From: Anaerolineales bacterium
GTDB lineage: Bacteria; Chloroflexota; Anaerolineae; Anaerolineales; Villigracilaceae
Assembly: GCA_020634895.1 (NCBI GenBank)
Contig: JACKAV010000001.1
Span: forward strand, 1 to 64,000
DNA length: 64,000 bases
Direction: 5' to 3'
The notes beneath the pieces are model-generated. The model searched no databases and was not told where the DNA came from. It saw only the letters and a program-made list of their open reading frames with translations. Every line of letters begins with the position of its first letter. The stretch's first letter is position 1. This document shows positions 40,278 to 48,231 of this stretch, in pieces. A program made the translations under genes and the position numbers.

Positions 40278-41192
40278 TTACTCTTCTGACGGCTTTTCAT
40301 TCCACGCTTCGGCGTACCACTGCAGGTAATTGCGGACATGCGCTCCCCAATAGATTTCAGAATGGTCGCCGGAGAAGAAGTGAAACTCATGCGGAAAACT
40401 GTTGCGGGTTAACATCTCTTCGAATTGGAGGATGCTGCTTAATTCCCGGTCGTTGTCACCGGCGTCCAGCCACAGGCGCGGACGAAGGTCTTCGGGAATG
40501 TTCAGTAGATTCTTTTCGACGACCGGTGCGTTGTCTTTGAAGATGGCGGGGGAGTGCAGCCCAAGCGAGCCAAAGAGTTCGGGATTTTCGAGACCAAGTT
40601 CAACGGTCCAGCCGCCGCCGCGGGAGAGTCCGCCCAGTGCGCGGTGTTCACGATTGGGAATGGTGCGGTATGTGAAATCGATATACGGGATGAGCGCTCC
40701 AATGAACCGTGTGCCGAATGTGGGACCGGCGCTGTTGTTCCAGTAGCGGTCATCGGGGAAGACAATAATGAAGGGAACGCTTTCTCCCGAGAAGAACATC
40801 TGGTCTGCGGTTTGGGGGGCGCCCAGCCGCACCCATTGATCGTCCGTGTAGGTTTGACCATGCAGAAGATAAAGGACGGGGTAGCGCAGGTCAGTCTGCT
40901 CGTTGTAGCAGGGCGGCAGATAGATGAGATATTCCTGCGGCGGGACGGTTGAATTGACCACTCCCTGCTCCACTCTGCCCGGTTGGGTGAGACAAGTCAA
41001 CGGGGTTGGGGTGGCTGTGGGAGGGATCGGGGTTGGGGTTGGAACGGGGGTGTCCGTTGGGGCGGGCGGCGGGGAGGAGGTAACGGTTGCAGTGGGGGAA
41101 AAACTTGAAAAGGAGGTGCAGGCTGAAAGTCCGAGAAGAAGCGAAAAAATGAGTACAATGAGAATTGCTTGACGGGTATTCATTCTTCGCAT
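40278..41192 (-). CDS. Secreted alpha/beta-hydrolase esterase lipoprotein
   Basis: 304 aa. The lipoprotein signal has the lipobox LSAC (Cys near 25), followed by a Thr/Pro linker (PTPTPIPPTATPTPLTC) and an esterase D/feruloyl-esterase-type alpha/beta hydrolase: LRYPVLYLLHGQTYTDDQW (oxyanion region), nucleophile elbow GLSRGGGWT (Ser near 195), Asp in LWLDAGDNDRE and His in FFSGDHSEIYWG. An extracellular ester hydrolase with substrate unknown. A second start at 41183 is equally possible. Confidence 0.88.
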   Translation of the reverse strand: MRRMNTRQAILIVLIFSLLLGLSACTSFSSFSPTATVTSSPPPAPTDTPVPTPTPIPPTATPTPLTCLTQPGRVEQGVVNSTVPPQEYLIYLPPCYNEQTDLRYPVLYLLHGQTYTDDQWVRLGAPQTADQMFFSGESVPFIIVFPDDRYWNNSAGPTFGTRFIGALIPYIDFTYRTIPNREHRALGGLSRGGGWTVELGLENPELFGSLGLHSPAIFKDNAPVVEKNLLNIPEDLRPRLWLDAGDNDRELSSILQFEEMLTRNSFPHEFHFFSGDHSEIYWGAHVRNYLQWYAEAWNEKPSEE

Positions 41193-41216
41193 TATACTCG
41201 GCAGGCTTAATCAAAT

Positions 41217-41291
41217 CGGGGCGTGGCGCAGCCCGGCTAGCGCGCTTGCTTTGGGAGCAAGAGGTCGCAGGTTCGAATCCTGTCGCCCCGA
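41217..41291 (+). tRNA. tRNA-Pro (anticodon TGG)
   Basis: A complete cloverleaf: acceptor CGGGGCG (41217-41223) with CGCCCCG (41284-41290) and discriminator A41291; D arm around GCGC/GCGC; anticodon stem CTTGC/GCAAG with loop TTTGGGA (anticodon TGG); T arm GCAGG/CCTGT with loop TTCGAAT. No CCA is encoded (the next bases are CAG). A TATACT-like -10 sits just upstream. The last 18 bases and the following 14 are duplicated at 41338-41369. Confidence 0.97.
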
Positions 41292-41337
41292 CAGAAATAA
41301 AAAACTAGGCGCAGGTTTCCCCATTGAGGGGATGACA

Positions 41338-41369
41338 CGAATCCTGTCGCCCCGACAGAAGTAAAAAAA
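41338..41369 (+). repeat. Duplicated tRNA-Pro 3' end (att-like scar)
   Basis: CGAATCCTGTCGCCCCGACA and the following AGAAGTAAAAAA repeat the 3' end of the tRNA-Pro gene and its downstream flank (41274-41305), with only one mismatch. The 64-bp offset copy also has a degenerate T-arm start upstream (GGCGCAGGTTT). Such a tRNA-end duplication is the classic footprint left when an element integrates into, or leaves, a tRNA gene. Confidence 0.75.
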
Positions 41370-41455
41370 GCCAGAGGAGACACGGAGATTACAGTTGTAT
41401 GATGCGTGTCTCCTCTCGATTTAAGGTGTGTTAAAATTAATTCAGAGGATTCCCC

Positions 41456-41758
41456 ATGGCAAAACAAATCGATGGCGTAGTTGAATGTGTACGTTATAAG
41501 AATGGTCAGATCGTGGCGGTGCGCGCTTATGAACGGCGCGGTTTTGCCTTCTCTGACCGGATGCTGTTGGACCGCAAGGCATTGATCGAGCGCCTGCAAA
41601 AAGGGAAACAATTTGTTTCTGGTTCGCGGCAGGAATTTATGGCTGGTACGTTCACTCTTTCCAAACCTGTTCTTCTTGTCAAGTCGGATGACCGCGAATT
41701 TATTTCCACAAACGAAAACGCCCAACAGGATGAGTTGGAGAATGTGCCGCTCTTTTAG
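41456..41758 (+). CDS. Hypothetical protein, 100 aa
   Basis: 100 aa, small beta-rich: DGVVECVRYKNGQIVAVRAY, ERRGFAFSDRMLLDRKALIE, LQKGKQFVSGSRQEFMAGTF, LSKPVLLVKSDDREFI. No known domain is recognised. It probably has a conserved fold seen in related genomes. It lies 8 bp ahead of the following gene and is likely cotranscribed. Confidence 0.65.
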   Translation: MAKQIDGVVECVRYKNGQIVAVRAYERRGFAFSDRMLLDRKALIERLQKGKQFVSGSRQEFMAGTFTLSKPVLLVKSDDREFISTNENAQQDELENVPLF

Positions 41759-41766
41759 GCAATCGT

Positions 41767-42663
41767 ATGCGTGTTATCGATAATACCCCCTTTCAGGATG
41801 CGCAAGGGAATATAAATATTATCTCCCGTATTCAGGGAACTCTTCAATACGGAACAAGCTGGTTTTCCGAGCTGGAAGCACAAAAAGCGGTCGTTGCCCA
41901 GTTGGATCGGTTCCTTGATAAAGGGTTTGTATTGATTCGTAATTTCACCCTGCCGAACAGCACCATTGTTATTCCCCTTGTTTTGCTGGGACCTGGATCG
42001 TTCCACCTGATCTTTGCCACCGCGGTAAGAGGGCAGTTCGAAGCCAAAGGGATGGAATGGAATACGGTCAAAAATGGAGTGCCCACACCCGCCTCCAGAA
42101 ACTTGATCGATCTGGTCTCGAAATTGACCCGCGCTTTTCAAAAATACCTGCAGATCAATAACATTAGAATACCAATGCAGTTGGAACCGGTACTGATCGC
42201 CACAAATCCCGGCGCGAATGTCGAAACGATCCGTCCTGCTGTGCGTGTGGTGCGCAGTGACGCGGTCAAGCAGTTTGCGAATACGATCAATCAGTCCAGT
42301 CCTGTGCTGCGTGCAGAAGTGTTGTTGTCAACAGCCGAACTGATTCTGGAACCGCAGCCGCTTTCCCAGCAGACTCCACCAGAGCCTGCCATCTCGGTTC
42401 AGACAGAAGAAAGACAGATGTCGCGGGCGCAGGCGATCTTCAATTCGGCGGAGACGGCGGAACCTGAGATGCCCGAGCAGGCTGTCAGTTCGCTGCGGTC
42501 CATGCCGCAGCCCCAGGCACGACCCGCCCAGCAGGCGCGACCGGCAAAGAAAAAGTCTCCGGCTATTTCCCGCAACCAGATCATTTTGCTGGCAGTATTG
42601 GGAATTTTCGAATGCTGCATTCTTTTTGGCGGCGCTTATCTGCTTTTCTTCTTTAATCAATAA
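41767..42663 (+). CDS. Membrane-anchored protein with NERD-like N-terminal half
   Basis: 298 aa. Residues about 35-130 (ELEAQKAVVAQLDRFLDKGF, VLIRNFTLPN, TIVIPLVLLGPGSFHLIFAT) loosely recall nuclease-related NERD domains, but the catalytic Glu-x-Lys pair is not obvious, so activity is doubtful. A Pro/Gln/Ala-rich linker follows (VSSLRSMPQPQARPAQQARP), then a C-terminal membrane anchor (IILLAVLGIFECCILFGGAY). It is probably on the cytoplasmic side, anchored at its C-terminus. The call is a weak inference. Confidence 0.5.
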   Translation: MRVIDNTPFQDAQGNINIISRIQGTLQYGTSWFSELEAQKAVVAQLDRFLDKGFVLIRNFTLPNSTIVIPLVLLGPGSFHLIFATAVRGQFEAKGMEWNTVKNGVPTPASRNLIDLVSKLTRAFQKYLQINNIRIPMQLEPVLIATNPGANVETIRPAVRVVRSDAVKQFANTINQSSPVLRAEVLLSTAELILEPQPLSQQTPPEPAISVQTEERQMSRAQAIFNSAETAEPEMPEQAVSSLRSMPQPQARPAQQARPAKKKSPAISRNQIILLAVLGIFECCILFGGAYLLFFFNQ

Positions 42664-42669
42664 CCTGCA

Positions 42670-43401
42670 TTGAACACACCGTTTCTATCCATCGTCATCC
42701 CAGCTCATAATGAAGAGAATCGTCTGCCGCGTACGCTTGAGCAGGTCTTTTCGTTTCTCGATCTTCAGGAATACACAAGCGAAGTAGTGGTTGTAGAGAA
42801 CGCCAGCGCGGATCATACCCTTGAACTTGCCAGGGAGTTTTCCAAATCACATCCCAGTCTGATGGTCATCCATGAAGAGAATAAAGGCAAGGGAAATGCG
42901 GTGCGGCGCGGCATGTTGGAGGCTCACGGCGAATATCGATTTATTTGCGATGCCGATCTTTCCATGCCCATTGAAGACCTGTCGAAATTTCTTCCTCCTG
43001 TTTTGAACGATTTTGATATTGCCATCGGCTCACGCGAAGCGCCCGGCGCTGTCCGCTATAATGAGCCGCCCTATCGTCATATCGGCGGACGCGTGATCAA
43101 CCTTGTCATTCGGATGTTGATCCTGCCGGGCTTGAACGATACGCAATGCGGTTTCAAGTGTTTTCGCGCTGAAACGACAGAATCCATTTTTCACCAACAG
43201 ACACTAATGGGCTGGTCGTTCGATATCGAATTGCTTTATCTTGCCCGCCGGAACAAACTGAAGATCGACGAAATTCCCATTCACTGGTACTTCGACCCGG
43301 ACAGCAAAGTCAGAGCGGTGCGTGATGCGATAAGGATGATCGGCGATATCTTTCGCATTCATCGCAATGCGGTAACCGGCGTGTATGATTCCCAAGCCTG
43401 A
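42670..43401 (+). CDS. Glycosyltransferase family 2 (dolichyl-phosphate-glucosyltransferase-like)
   Basis: 243 aa from a TTG start at 42670, 6 nt after the previous stop; no better start codon lies near. SIVIPAHNEENRLPRTLEQV, VVVENASADHT, ENKGKGNAVRRGM and ICDADLSMPIEDLS (the DxD-like metal site) define a GT-A transferase. The GFKCFRAETTESIF and WSFDIELLYLARR segments match polyprenyl-phosphate glycosyltransferases. It likely makes a lipid-linked sugar for envelope glycans. The end overlaps rnhB by 17 bp. Confidence 0.85.
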   Translation: MNTPFLSIVIPAHNEENRLPRTLEQVFSFLDLQEYTSEVVVVENASADHTLELAREFSKSHPSLMVIHEENKGKGNAVRRGMLEAHGEYRFICDADLSMPIEDLSKFLPPVLNDFDIAIGSREAPGAVRYNEPPYRHIGGRVINLVIRMLILPGLNDTQCGFKCFRAETTESIFHQQTLMGWSFDIELLYLARRNKLKIDEIPIHWYFDPDSKVRAVRDAIRMIGDIFRIHRNAVTGVYDSQA

Positions 43402-44020
43402 CCTGACATACGAAAAAGAACTCTGGTCTGCATATTCTTTGATCGCAGGGATGGATGAAGCCGGACGCGGCGCCCTTGCCGGACCCGTCTGTGTGGGGAC
43501 AGTGATCCTGCCAAAGAACCATCCGCTTCTTCTCGAAGCCTTGAGCGGAGTCCACGACTCCAAGCAGTTGACTCCCCGTAAGCGCTCCGAGCTTGTGCCG
43601 ATCATCAAGGAAACCGTCCTCGCGTGGGGAGTCGGATTCGCCTCCGCCGAAGAGATAGACTTACTGGGCATCGTACCAGCCACACGTCTCGCCGCGAACC
43701 GCGCGCTGGAAGCGCTTCCTCAACTCCCTGATTATCTGCTCACTGACTTCCGCCTCGAACTCCCCGAATTGGACGTTCCCCAAACCGCCATCGTCAAAGG
43801 CGACCAACGCTCTCTGTCCATTGCGTGTGCATCCATCCTTGCGAAGACCGCGCGTGATACTCTCATGCAGGAATTAGACGTTAGCTATCCTGAGTATGGT
43901 TTTGCCAGCCACAAGGGATACGGCACGGCGCGGCATCGCCGCGGCATCGAAGAACATGGACATTCTCCCGTCCATCGAAAGACGTTCAAGTTTCATGATG
44001 CAGACGAAGATGAAGAATAA
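43385..44020 (+). CDS. rnhB: Ribonuclease HII
   Basis: 211 aa. RNase HII removes ribonucleotides from DNA and RNA primers. Catalytic residues are visible in order: IAGMDEAGRGALAGPV (Asp and Glu), VHDSKQLTPRKR, LTDFRLELP (Asp), KGDQRSLSIACASILAKTARD (Asp near 155, with the conserved SIAxASILAK). The product is cytoplasmic. The ATG overlaps the upstream glycosyltransferase, and a strong terminator follows the stop. Confidence 0.95.
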   Translation: MIPKPDLTYEKELWSAYSLIAGMDEAGRGALAGPVCVGTVILPKNHPLLLEALSGVHDSKQLTPRKRSELVPIIKETVLAWGVGFASAEEIDLLGIVPATRLAANRALEALPQLPDYLLTDFRLELPELDVPQTAIVKGDQRSLSIACASILAKTARDTLMQELDVSYPEYGFASHKGYGTARHRRGIEEHGHSPVHRKTFKFHDADEDEE

Positions 44021-44052
44021 AAAAAGCGTGAGATTTTCTCTCACGCTTTTTC
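44021..44052. terminator. Bidirectional terminator
   Basis: AAAAAGCGTGAGA with TCTCACGCTTTTT around a TTTTC-like loop, a perfect stem with T-tracts on both sides. It serves rnhB (plus) and the LysM gene (minus). Confidence 0.9.
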
Positions 44053-44054
44053 GT

Positions 44055-44888
44055 TTACTTTTTCAACATTCCGCCGCCGGAAAGTTTGCTCTCCGGCTTA
44101 CTGGTGCGCCAGGCATAATACCCAAGACCCGCACCGCCCAGTAAAAGCAGACCACCAAAAATGCCAAGCACCATGGACCCGCCGCCGCTATTATCTTCTG
44201 CGCCAGGGTCAACCACCACATCTTTCGACTGGGCGCCAAAATCCACGAAGGCGCGGTCACCAGCTTTCACTTCCAGCGAATAGCTCAACGCCATGGTCGG
44301 ATTGTAATTATCGGGAATACCGACCGTGATGTTATACGTCCCTTCAGGGATGTCTGTAAAACAAACACCCTGATAAACCGTTGGGTCGGCTGGCACCACC
44401 GTATCGAGCGAGGCGGAATACTTCCCGTTATTCTCAGTCACGCTGACCGCGCCGCCGCTGATGGCAGGCTCGGTCTCTTCACGCATCGCATTTCCATTGG
44501 AATCTTCGAATAATAAAACGCAGACTTCTGTCAGACCGGAAAGAGGCGTGGGGGTGACTGTCGGCGTGCCGGGAGCAACATTTACGGGGGCAGTGGCGGT
44601 GGCAACGGAAACGACGCCAATTAAAAGTTCCTGTCCTTCTACCAGCGTACAGTTTTCATCGAGTTTCGAATTTAACTGCCGCAACTGCTCTACGGTAATT
44701 TTGTTAATAGCCGCCACACGGAAACAGTTATCACCAGGCTGGACCACATAAATAATGCGCCCATCTTCCCCGGGGGTGGGGGTTGGAATTTCTTGTTGAA
44801 GATTTGGCGCAGCGCCCGCAGGCAGCCACAGCCCAAACAACAATAAACCAACGAGTGCAAGCAAAACAGATAATCGTTTTGGATTCAT
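44055..44888 (-). CDS. Secreted LysM protein with C-terminal anchor
   Basis: 277 aa. The signal peptide ends near AAPNLQQ. A LysM domain lies at about 45-92 (IIYVVQPGDNCFRVAAINKI, LRQLNSKLDENCTLVEGQELLI), probably binding peptidoglycan. A Thr/Pro linker (APGTPTVTPTPLSG) leads to a beta-sandwich domain like SdrD B or Cna B (CVLLFEDSNGNAMREETEPA, GTYNITVGIPDNYNPT), then a hydrophobic membrane segment (SMVLGIFGGLLLLGGAGLGY) and a short Lys-rich tail. A cell-wall-linked surface protein. Confidence 0.85.
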   Translation of the reverse strand: MNPKRLSVLLALVGLLLFGLWLPAGAAPNLQQEIPTPTPGEDGRIIYVVQPGDNCFRVAAINKITVEQLRQLNSKLDENCTLVEGQELLIGVVSVATATAPVNVAPGTPTVTPTPLSGLTEVCVLLFEDSNGNAMREETEPAISGGAVSVTENNGKYSASLDTVVPADPTVYQGVCFTDIPEGTYNITVGIPDNYNPTMALSYSLEVKAGDRAFVDFGAQSKDVVVDPGAEDNSGGGSMVLGIFGGLLLLGGAGLGYYAWRTSKPESKLSGGGMLKK

Positions 44889-44945
44889 CGGCGAAAATTA
44901 TATCAGGATTCGATTTGGTATAAAATAAGGCTAAGAGAGGCACTT

Positions 44946-46358
44946 ATGAAGACATTAATCAAAAATGGGACGTTGATCACTGCGTCGGATACCTTCCTCG
45001 CTGATATTTTGATCGAGGATGAAAAGATATCGCGCATCGGACTTAACCTCGAAGCTGATCCTGACCATCAAGTTGACGCCACAGGGAAGCTTGTCATGCC
45101 CGGCGGCATCGACCCGCATGTTCATCTGGACCTGCCGATGTTCGACACCGTTTCTTCGGACGACCATTACACCGGTCACAAAGCGGCGGCGTTCGGCGGA
45201 ACCACCACCGCCATGGATTTTGTCGTACTGGAAAATGAAGGCTTCGATCATTCCGTCGACTTATGGATGAAGAAAGCGGAAAAAGCCGCCATCGACTATT
45301 CCTTCCACATGAACCTGACGCGTTTCGATGAGAAGATCGCATCGTCGATTCCTTCGCTCATGGAAATGGGAATCCAAACGCTGAAGGTCTTTACCGCCTA
45401 TAACGGACGTTTACGGCTCGACGATGGCGGTATCTTCAAAGCGTTGCAGATCGCGCGCGACAACGGCATGTTGGTCATGGCGCACTGCGAGAATGGTGAC
45501 GTCGTTGAAACGCTGACAGAGCAGGCGTTGGCAGAGAATCGGACATCTCCCATTTGGCATGCATTGACCCGACCGGCGTGGGGCGCAGTGGAAGCGTCCC
45601 TGCGGATGGCGGCAATGGCAGAACAGGCTGATGCGCCTGTGTATATCGTCCATATGAATGCGGGCGGCGAAGTGGATATGCTTCAGTATGCCCGCGAGCG
45701 CGGCGTGAAAGTGATGGGAGAGACCTGTCCGCAGTATTTGTTCTTCACCCTCGACCATATTGGCCGCCCCGACGGCTCAAAGTGGATCTGCTCTCCGCCC
45801 ATGCGCACGGAGTTGGATAATGCCCGGTTGTGGGAAGGCTTGCGGCAGGGCATTTTGCAAACCGTCGGCACGGACCATTGCCCATTCTTTTATGACGGGA
45901 CCAAGCCCATCGTCTATGAAGGAAGCGAGATCGCCATCCCCGGTAAGGAATTGGGCAGGCACGACTTTACCAAAATCCCGAACGGTCTGCCCGGCATCCA
46001 GGACCGCATGCCGGTTTTGTGGACGTATGGTGTGCGCGCGGGGTACATCACGCCGAATCAATTCGTGGCGTATATGTCCACGAACCCTGCCAAGATATTT
46101 GGGTTGTATCCGCAAAAGGGCGCGCTTGCTCCCGGCTCGGATGCGGACATTGTGATCTGGGACCCGGAGAAACAGGTCAAGTATGGTGTTGCCCATTCAC
46201 ATCATCGCACAGATTACAACCTGTACGAAGGCTGGGAATTGACCGGCTACCCGGAAAAGGTTTTCCTGCGCGGAAAGCTGATCGTGGACGGCGAAGAATG
46301 GAAGGGCAAACGCGGCGATGGAAAATTCCTAAAACGACATGAGGGAGAAGTTTTGTAA
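44946..46358 (+). CDS. Dihydropyrimidinase
   Basis: 470 aa amidohydrolase that opens the ring of dihydrouracil or hydantoins. Metal site: GGIDPHVHLDLPM (HxH), TLKVFTAYNGR (Lys that carries the carboxyl bridge), MAHCENGDVV (His), VYIVHMNAGGE (His) and TVGTDHCPFFYD (Asp). It starts with KTLIKNGTLITAS. The binuclear zinc site is complete. It may serve pyrimidine degradation, but a role on another cyclic amide is possible. It is a single gene with AGAGAGG in front of the ATG. Confidence 0.92.
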   Translation: MKTLIKNGTLITASDTFLADILIEDEKISRIGLNLEADPDHQVDATGKLVMPGGIDPHVHLDLPMFDTVSSDDHYTGHKAAAFGGTTTAMDFVVLENEGFDHSVDLWMKKAEKAAIDYSFHMNLTRFDEKIASSIPSLMEMGIQTLKVFTAYNGRLRLDDGGIFKALQIARDNGMLVMAHCENGDVVETLTEQALAENRTSPIWHALTRPAWGAVEASLRMAAMAEQADAPVYIVHMNAGGEVDMLQYARERGVKVMGETCPQYLFFTLDHIGRPDGSKWICSPPMRTELDNARLWEGLRQGILQTVGTDHCPFFYDGTKPIVYEGSEIAIPGKELGRHDFTKIPNGLPGIQDRMPVLWTYGVRAGYITPNQFVAYMSTNPAKIFGLYPQKGALAPGSDADIVIWDPEKQVKYGVAHSHHRTDYNLYEGWELTGYPEKVFLRGKLIVDGEEWKGKRGDGKFLKRHEGEVL

Positions 46359-46469
46359 AAATTATGGTTGGGTGTCGAACCAATCCATGAATTGGACCCC
46401 ATAATAAATTGAGCAGGCGGCGACAGTCTTTACCGTCTGCTCAAAATCCAAATAATTTTAGAGGTATCT

Positions 46470-46847
46470 ATGACAGAAAAAAAACCGATCATCCATTGTG
46501 ACGCACTCGTAGTCCATTGCATGGACTATCGTCTGCAAAAATTCATTCAACCGTGGATCACCGTCCGTTTTGGGTATGATAATTTCGATATCATTTCCCT
46601 GGCGGGCAGTGTACATGACTATGAAATGGTGTTGAAATATGTCCAGCTTGCCGTGCAGATCCACAACATCGATGTGGTCTGCCTGATCAACCACGAGGAT
46701 TGTCGCGCCTATGGGCGTGAGGGAACCTATAAGCGCCACAAACATGACCTGACCGATGCGCAAACAAAAATAAAGGCTTTGTTCCCCCACCTGAAAGTTG
46801 AGACGTTTTACTTGCATTTGGATGGGAATTTTGAACCTATTTCGTAA
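46470..46847 (+). CDS. Beta-carbonic anhydrase-like mini protein
   Basis: 125 aa, about half the length of typical beta-carbonic anhydrases. The zinc-site pattern is kept: VVHCMDYRLQ (Cys-x-Asp-x-Arg) and INHEDCRAYG (His-x-x-Cys), with the core strands VVCLINH and DIISLAGSVHDYE. The dimer-interface extensions are missing. Whether it hydrates CO2 is uncertain. AGAGG lies before the ATG. It ends directly before the next ATG (46848). Confidence 0.7.
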   Translation: MTEKKPIIHCDALVVHCMDYRLQKFIQPWITVRFGYDNFDIISLAGSVHDYEMVLKYVQLAVQIHNIDVVCLINHEDCRAYGREGTYKRHKHDLTDAQTKIKALFPHLKVETFYLHLDGNFEPIS

Positions 46848-47270
46848 ATGAAAGATATCCTCATTAAATGGTTTATGGATGTGAACTCCTTCCTCATCCG
46901 CATCTCACGCGGACGGGTCGGTTCCCGCCTCGGCTCACAAACCATCCTCCTTCTTGAAACTACAGGTCGCAAAACGGGACAACTGCGCGAGATTCCCATT
47001 GCCTATTTCTTCCACGATGGGCAGTATCTGATCGTGGCATCGAATTGGGGCAGGGAGAAACACGCAGACTGGTACCTGAATCTCCTCAAAAACCCGCGTG
47101 CCACGTTGACCGTGAACGGAAAAACGATTCAAGTGACCGCCCGCGATACACAGGGAAACGAGTACGCCCGTCTATGGGATTGGGCGACGAAGGAGCATCC
47201 CCCGTATTTGAATTATCAGAGGATGACATCCCGTCACATTCCGATTGTCGTGTTTGATGAGGTGGAATGA
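46848..47270 (+). CDS. DDN-like deazaflavin-dependent nitroreductase family protein
   Basis: 140 aa paralog of the gene at 15994, with the family pattern ILLLETTGRKTGQLREIPIA, YLIVASNWGREKHADWYLNL and LKNPRATLTVNGKTIQVTA. The N-terminal helix (KDILIKWFMDVNSFLIRISRG) is typical of Mycobacterium Ddn-like forms that lie on the membrane and bind menaquinone. It shares the transcript with the carbonic anhydrase-like gene (no spacing). Confidence 0.85.
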   Translation: MKDILIKWFMDVNSFLIRISRGRVGSRLGSQTILLLETTGRKTGQLREIPIAYFFHDGQYLIVASNWGREKHADWYLNLLKNPRATLTVNGKTIQVTARDTQGNEYARLWDWATKEHPPYLNYQRMTSRHIPIVVFDEVE

Positions 47271-47279
47271 AATAATGAC

Positions 47280-47470
47280 ACCCCTTCGGGGTTCGGATCA
47301 ATGATATTCTTCTTCTATAATAGTTTCATCCCTTCGGGATTGGTTGGATATAATCCTCATGTAAAATGCCAATTCTTTAATTGCCAAAATATCTAGCGAG
47401 AGTGGACAACCCCGAAGGGGTAGTAAGATTCTAGAATTCAAGGAAACCGTAAAATAAATCCCGAAGGGAT
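47280..47470. repeat. Short palindromic repeats, left cluster
   Basis: Four palindromes: ACCCCTTCGGGGT (47280-47292), ATCCCTTCGGGAT (47328-47340), ACCCCGAAGGGGT (47409-47421) and ATCCCGAAGGGAT (47458-47470). They alternate between a 4-C and an AT-3-C form, and the first two have a TTC centre while the last two have GAA, so the pairs face opposite ways. The 229-bp interval between the DDN gene and the transposase holds no gene. Confidence 0.85.
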
Positions 47471-47499
47471 GACATGATTTATGTCATTGGAGGTAAAAC

Positions 47500-47961
47500 A
47501 TGGCTGGTACGTATTCCCAGATTTACATCCAAATTGTCTTTGCCGTGCAGGGACGCCAGAATCTCCTCCAGAAAGAGTGGCGACAGGAAGTGTTCAAATA
47601 CATGGCGGGCATTATCAAAAATAAGGGACAGAAACCGATCATCGTCAATGGCGTGGAAGATCATGTGCATGTGTTTGTGGGACTGAAACCAGCGATGGCA
47701 TTATCTGATCTGGTAAGAGACATCAAAAACAATTCATCCAATTTCATCAATGAACATACATGGATCAAAGGCAGATTCAATTGGCAGGAGGGATATGGCG
47801 CATTCTCTTACAGTCATTCGCAAATTGAGAACGTTTATAACTATATTTTGAATCAAGAAACACATCATGCAAAACAAACCTTCAAGGATGAATATTTGGA
47901 TTTCCTCAAGAAGTTCGAAATCGAACATGATGTGAAGTATGTCTTTGAATGGATTGAATAA
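47500..47961 (+). CDS. tnpA: Y1 (HUH) transposase, IS200/IS605-like, linked to REP repeats
   Basis: 153 aa. A single-domain HUH transposase acting on single-stranded DNA hairpins. The metal-binding His-x-His is DHVHVFVGL (near 61-69), and the catalytic Tyr lies in NVYNYILNQETHHAKQTF (near 120). The start SQIYIQIVFAVQGRQNLL is the usual start of IS200/RAYT proteins. The gene sits in the middle of eight CCCGAAGGG-type palindromes, four on each side, which mimics either a RAYT with its REP sequences or an IS200 element in a REP cluster. There is no accessory tnpB. The stop codon lies 2 nt before the first downstream palindrome. Confidence 0.88.
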   Translation: MAGTYSQIYIQIVFAVQGRQNLLQKEWRQEVFKYMAGIIKNKGQKPIIVNGVEDHVHVFVGLKPAMALSDLVRDIKNNSSNFINEHTWIKGRFNWQEGYGAFSYSHSQIENVYNYILNQETHHAKQTFKDEYLDFLKKFEIEHDVKYVFEWIE

Positions 47962-47963
47962 GA

Positions 47964-48113
47964 TGACCCCGAAGGGGTCAAATGATTCTAGATTTTCATT
48001 GGCGATGAATTCAATCCCGAAGGGATGTCAGATGATATACAAGCTATAAAATCCCGAAGGGATTTTATTAAATCATTTTATGAAATTCTATAATCCTATC
48101 ATCCCGTTGGGAT
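47964..48113. repeat. Short palindromic repeats, right cluster
   Basis: Four palindromes: TGACCCCGAAGGGGTCA (47964-47980), ATCCCGAAGGGAT (48014-48026 and 48051-48063) and ATCCCGTTGGGAT (48101-48113). Spacings are 50, 37 and 50 bp. The flanking bases GATTCTAGA follow both the 47409 and the 47964 copy, so the repeated unit is longer than the palindrome. The 270 bp between the transposase and the permease hold no gene. Confidence 0.85.
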
Positions 48114-48231
48114 TGAAATCTTTGGGCTGTAAATTGTAAGTCCCTTATGATAAAATCCCGCCATTGACATAAAGGACGCCTTGGGGGAGCAGCATGCCTT
48201 TGTGCATATTCTATCTCGGAGAAAACAAAAT

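Noticed and set aside
47280..48113. CRISPR array
   Set aside because: The repeats are 13-17 bp palindromes with uneven spacing (37-81 bp), change orientation and surround a transposase gene; no cas genes are present.
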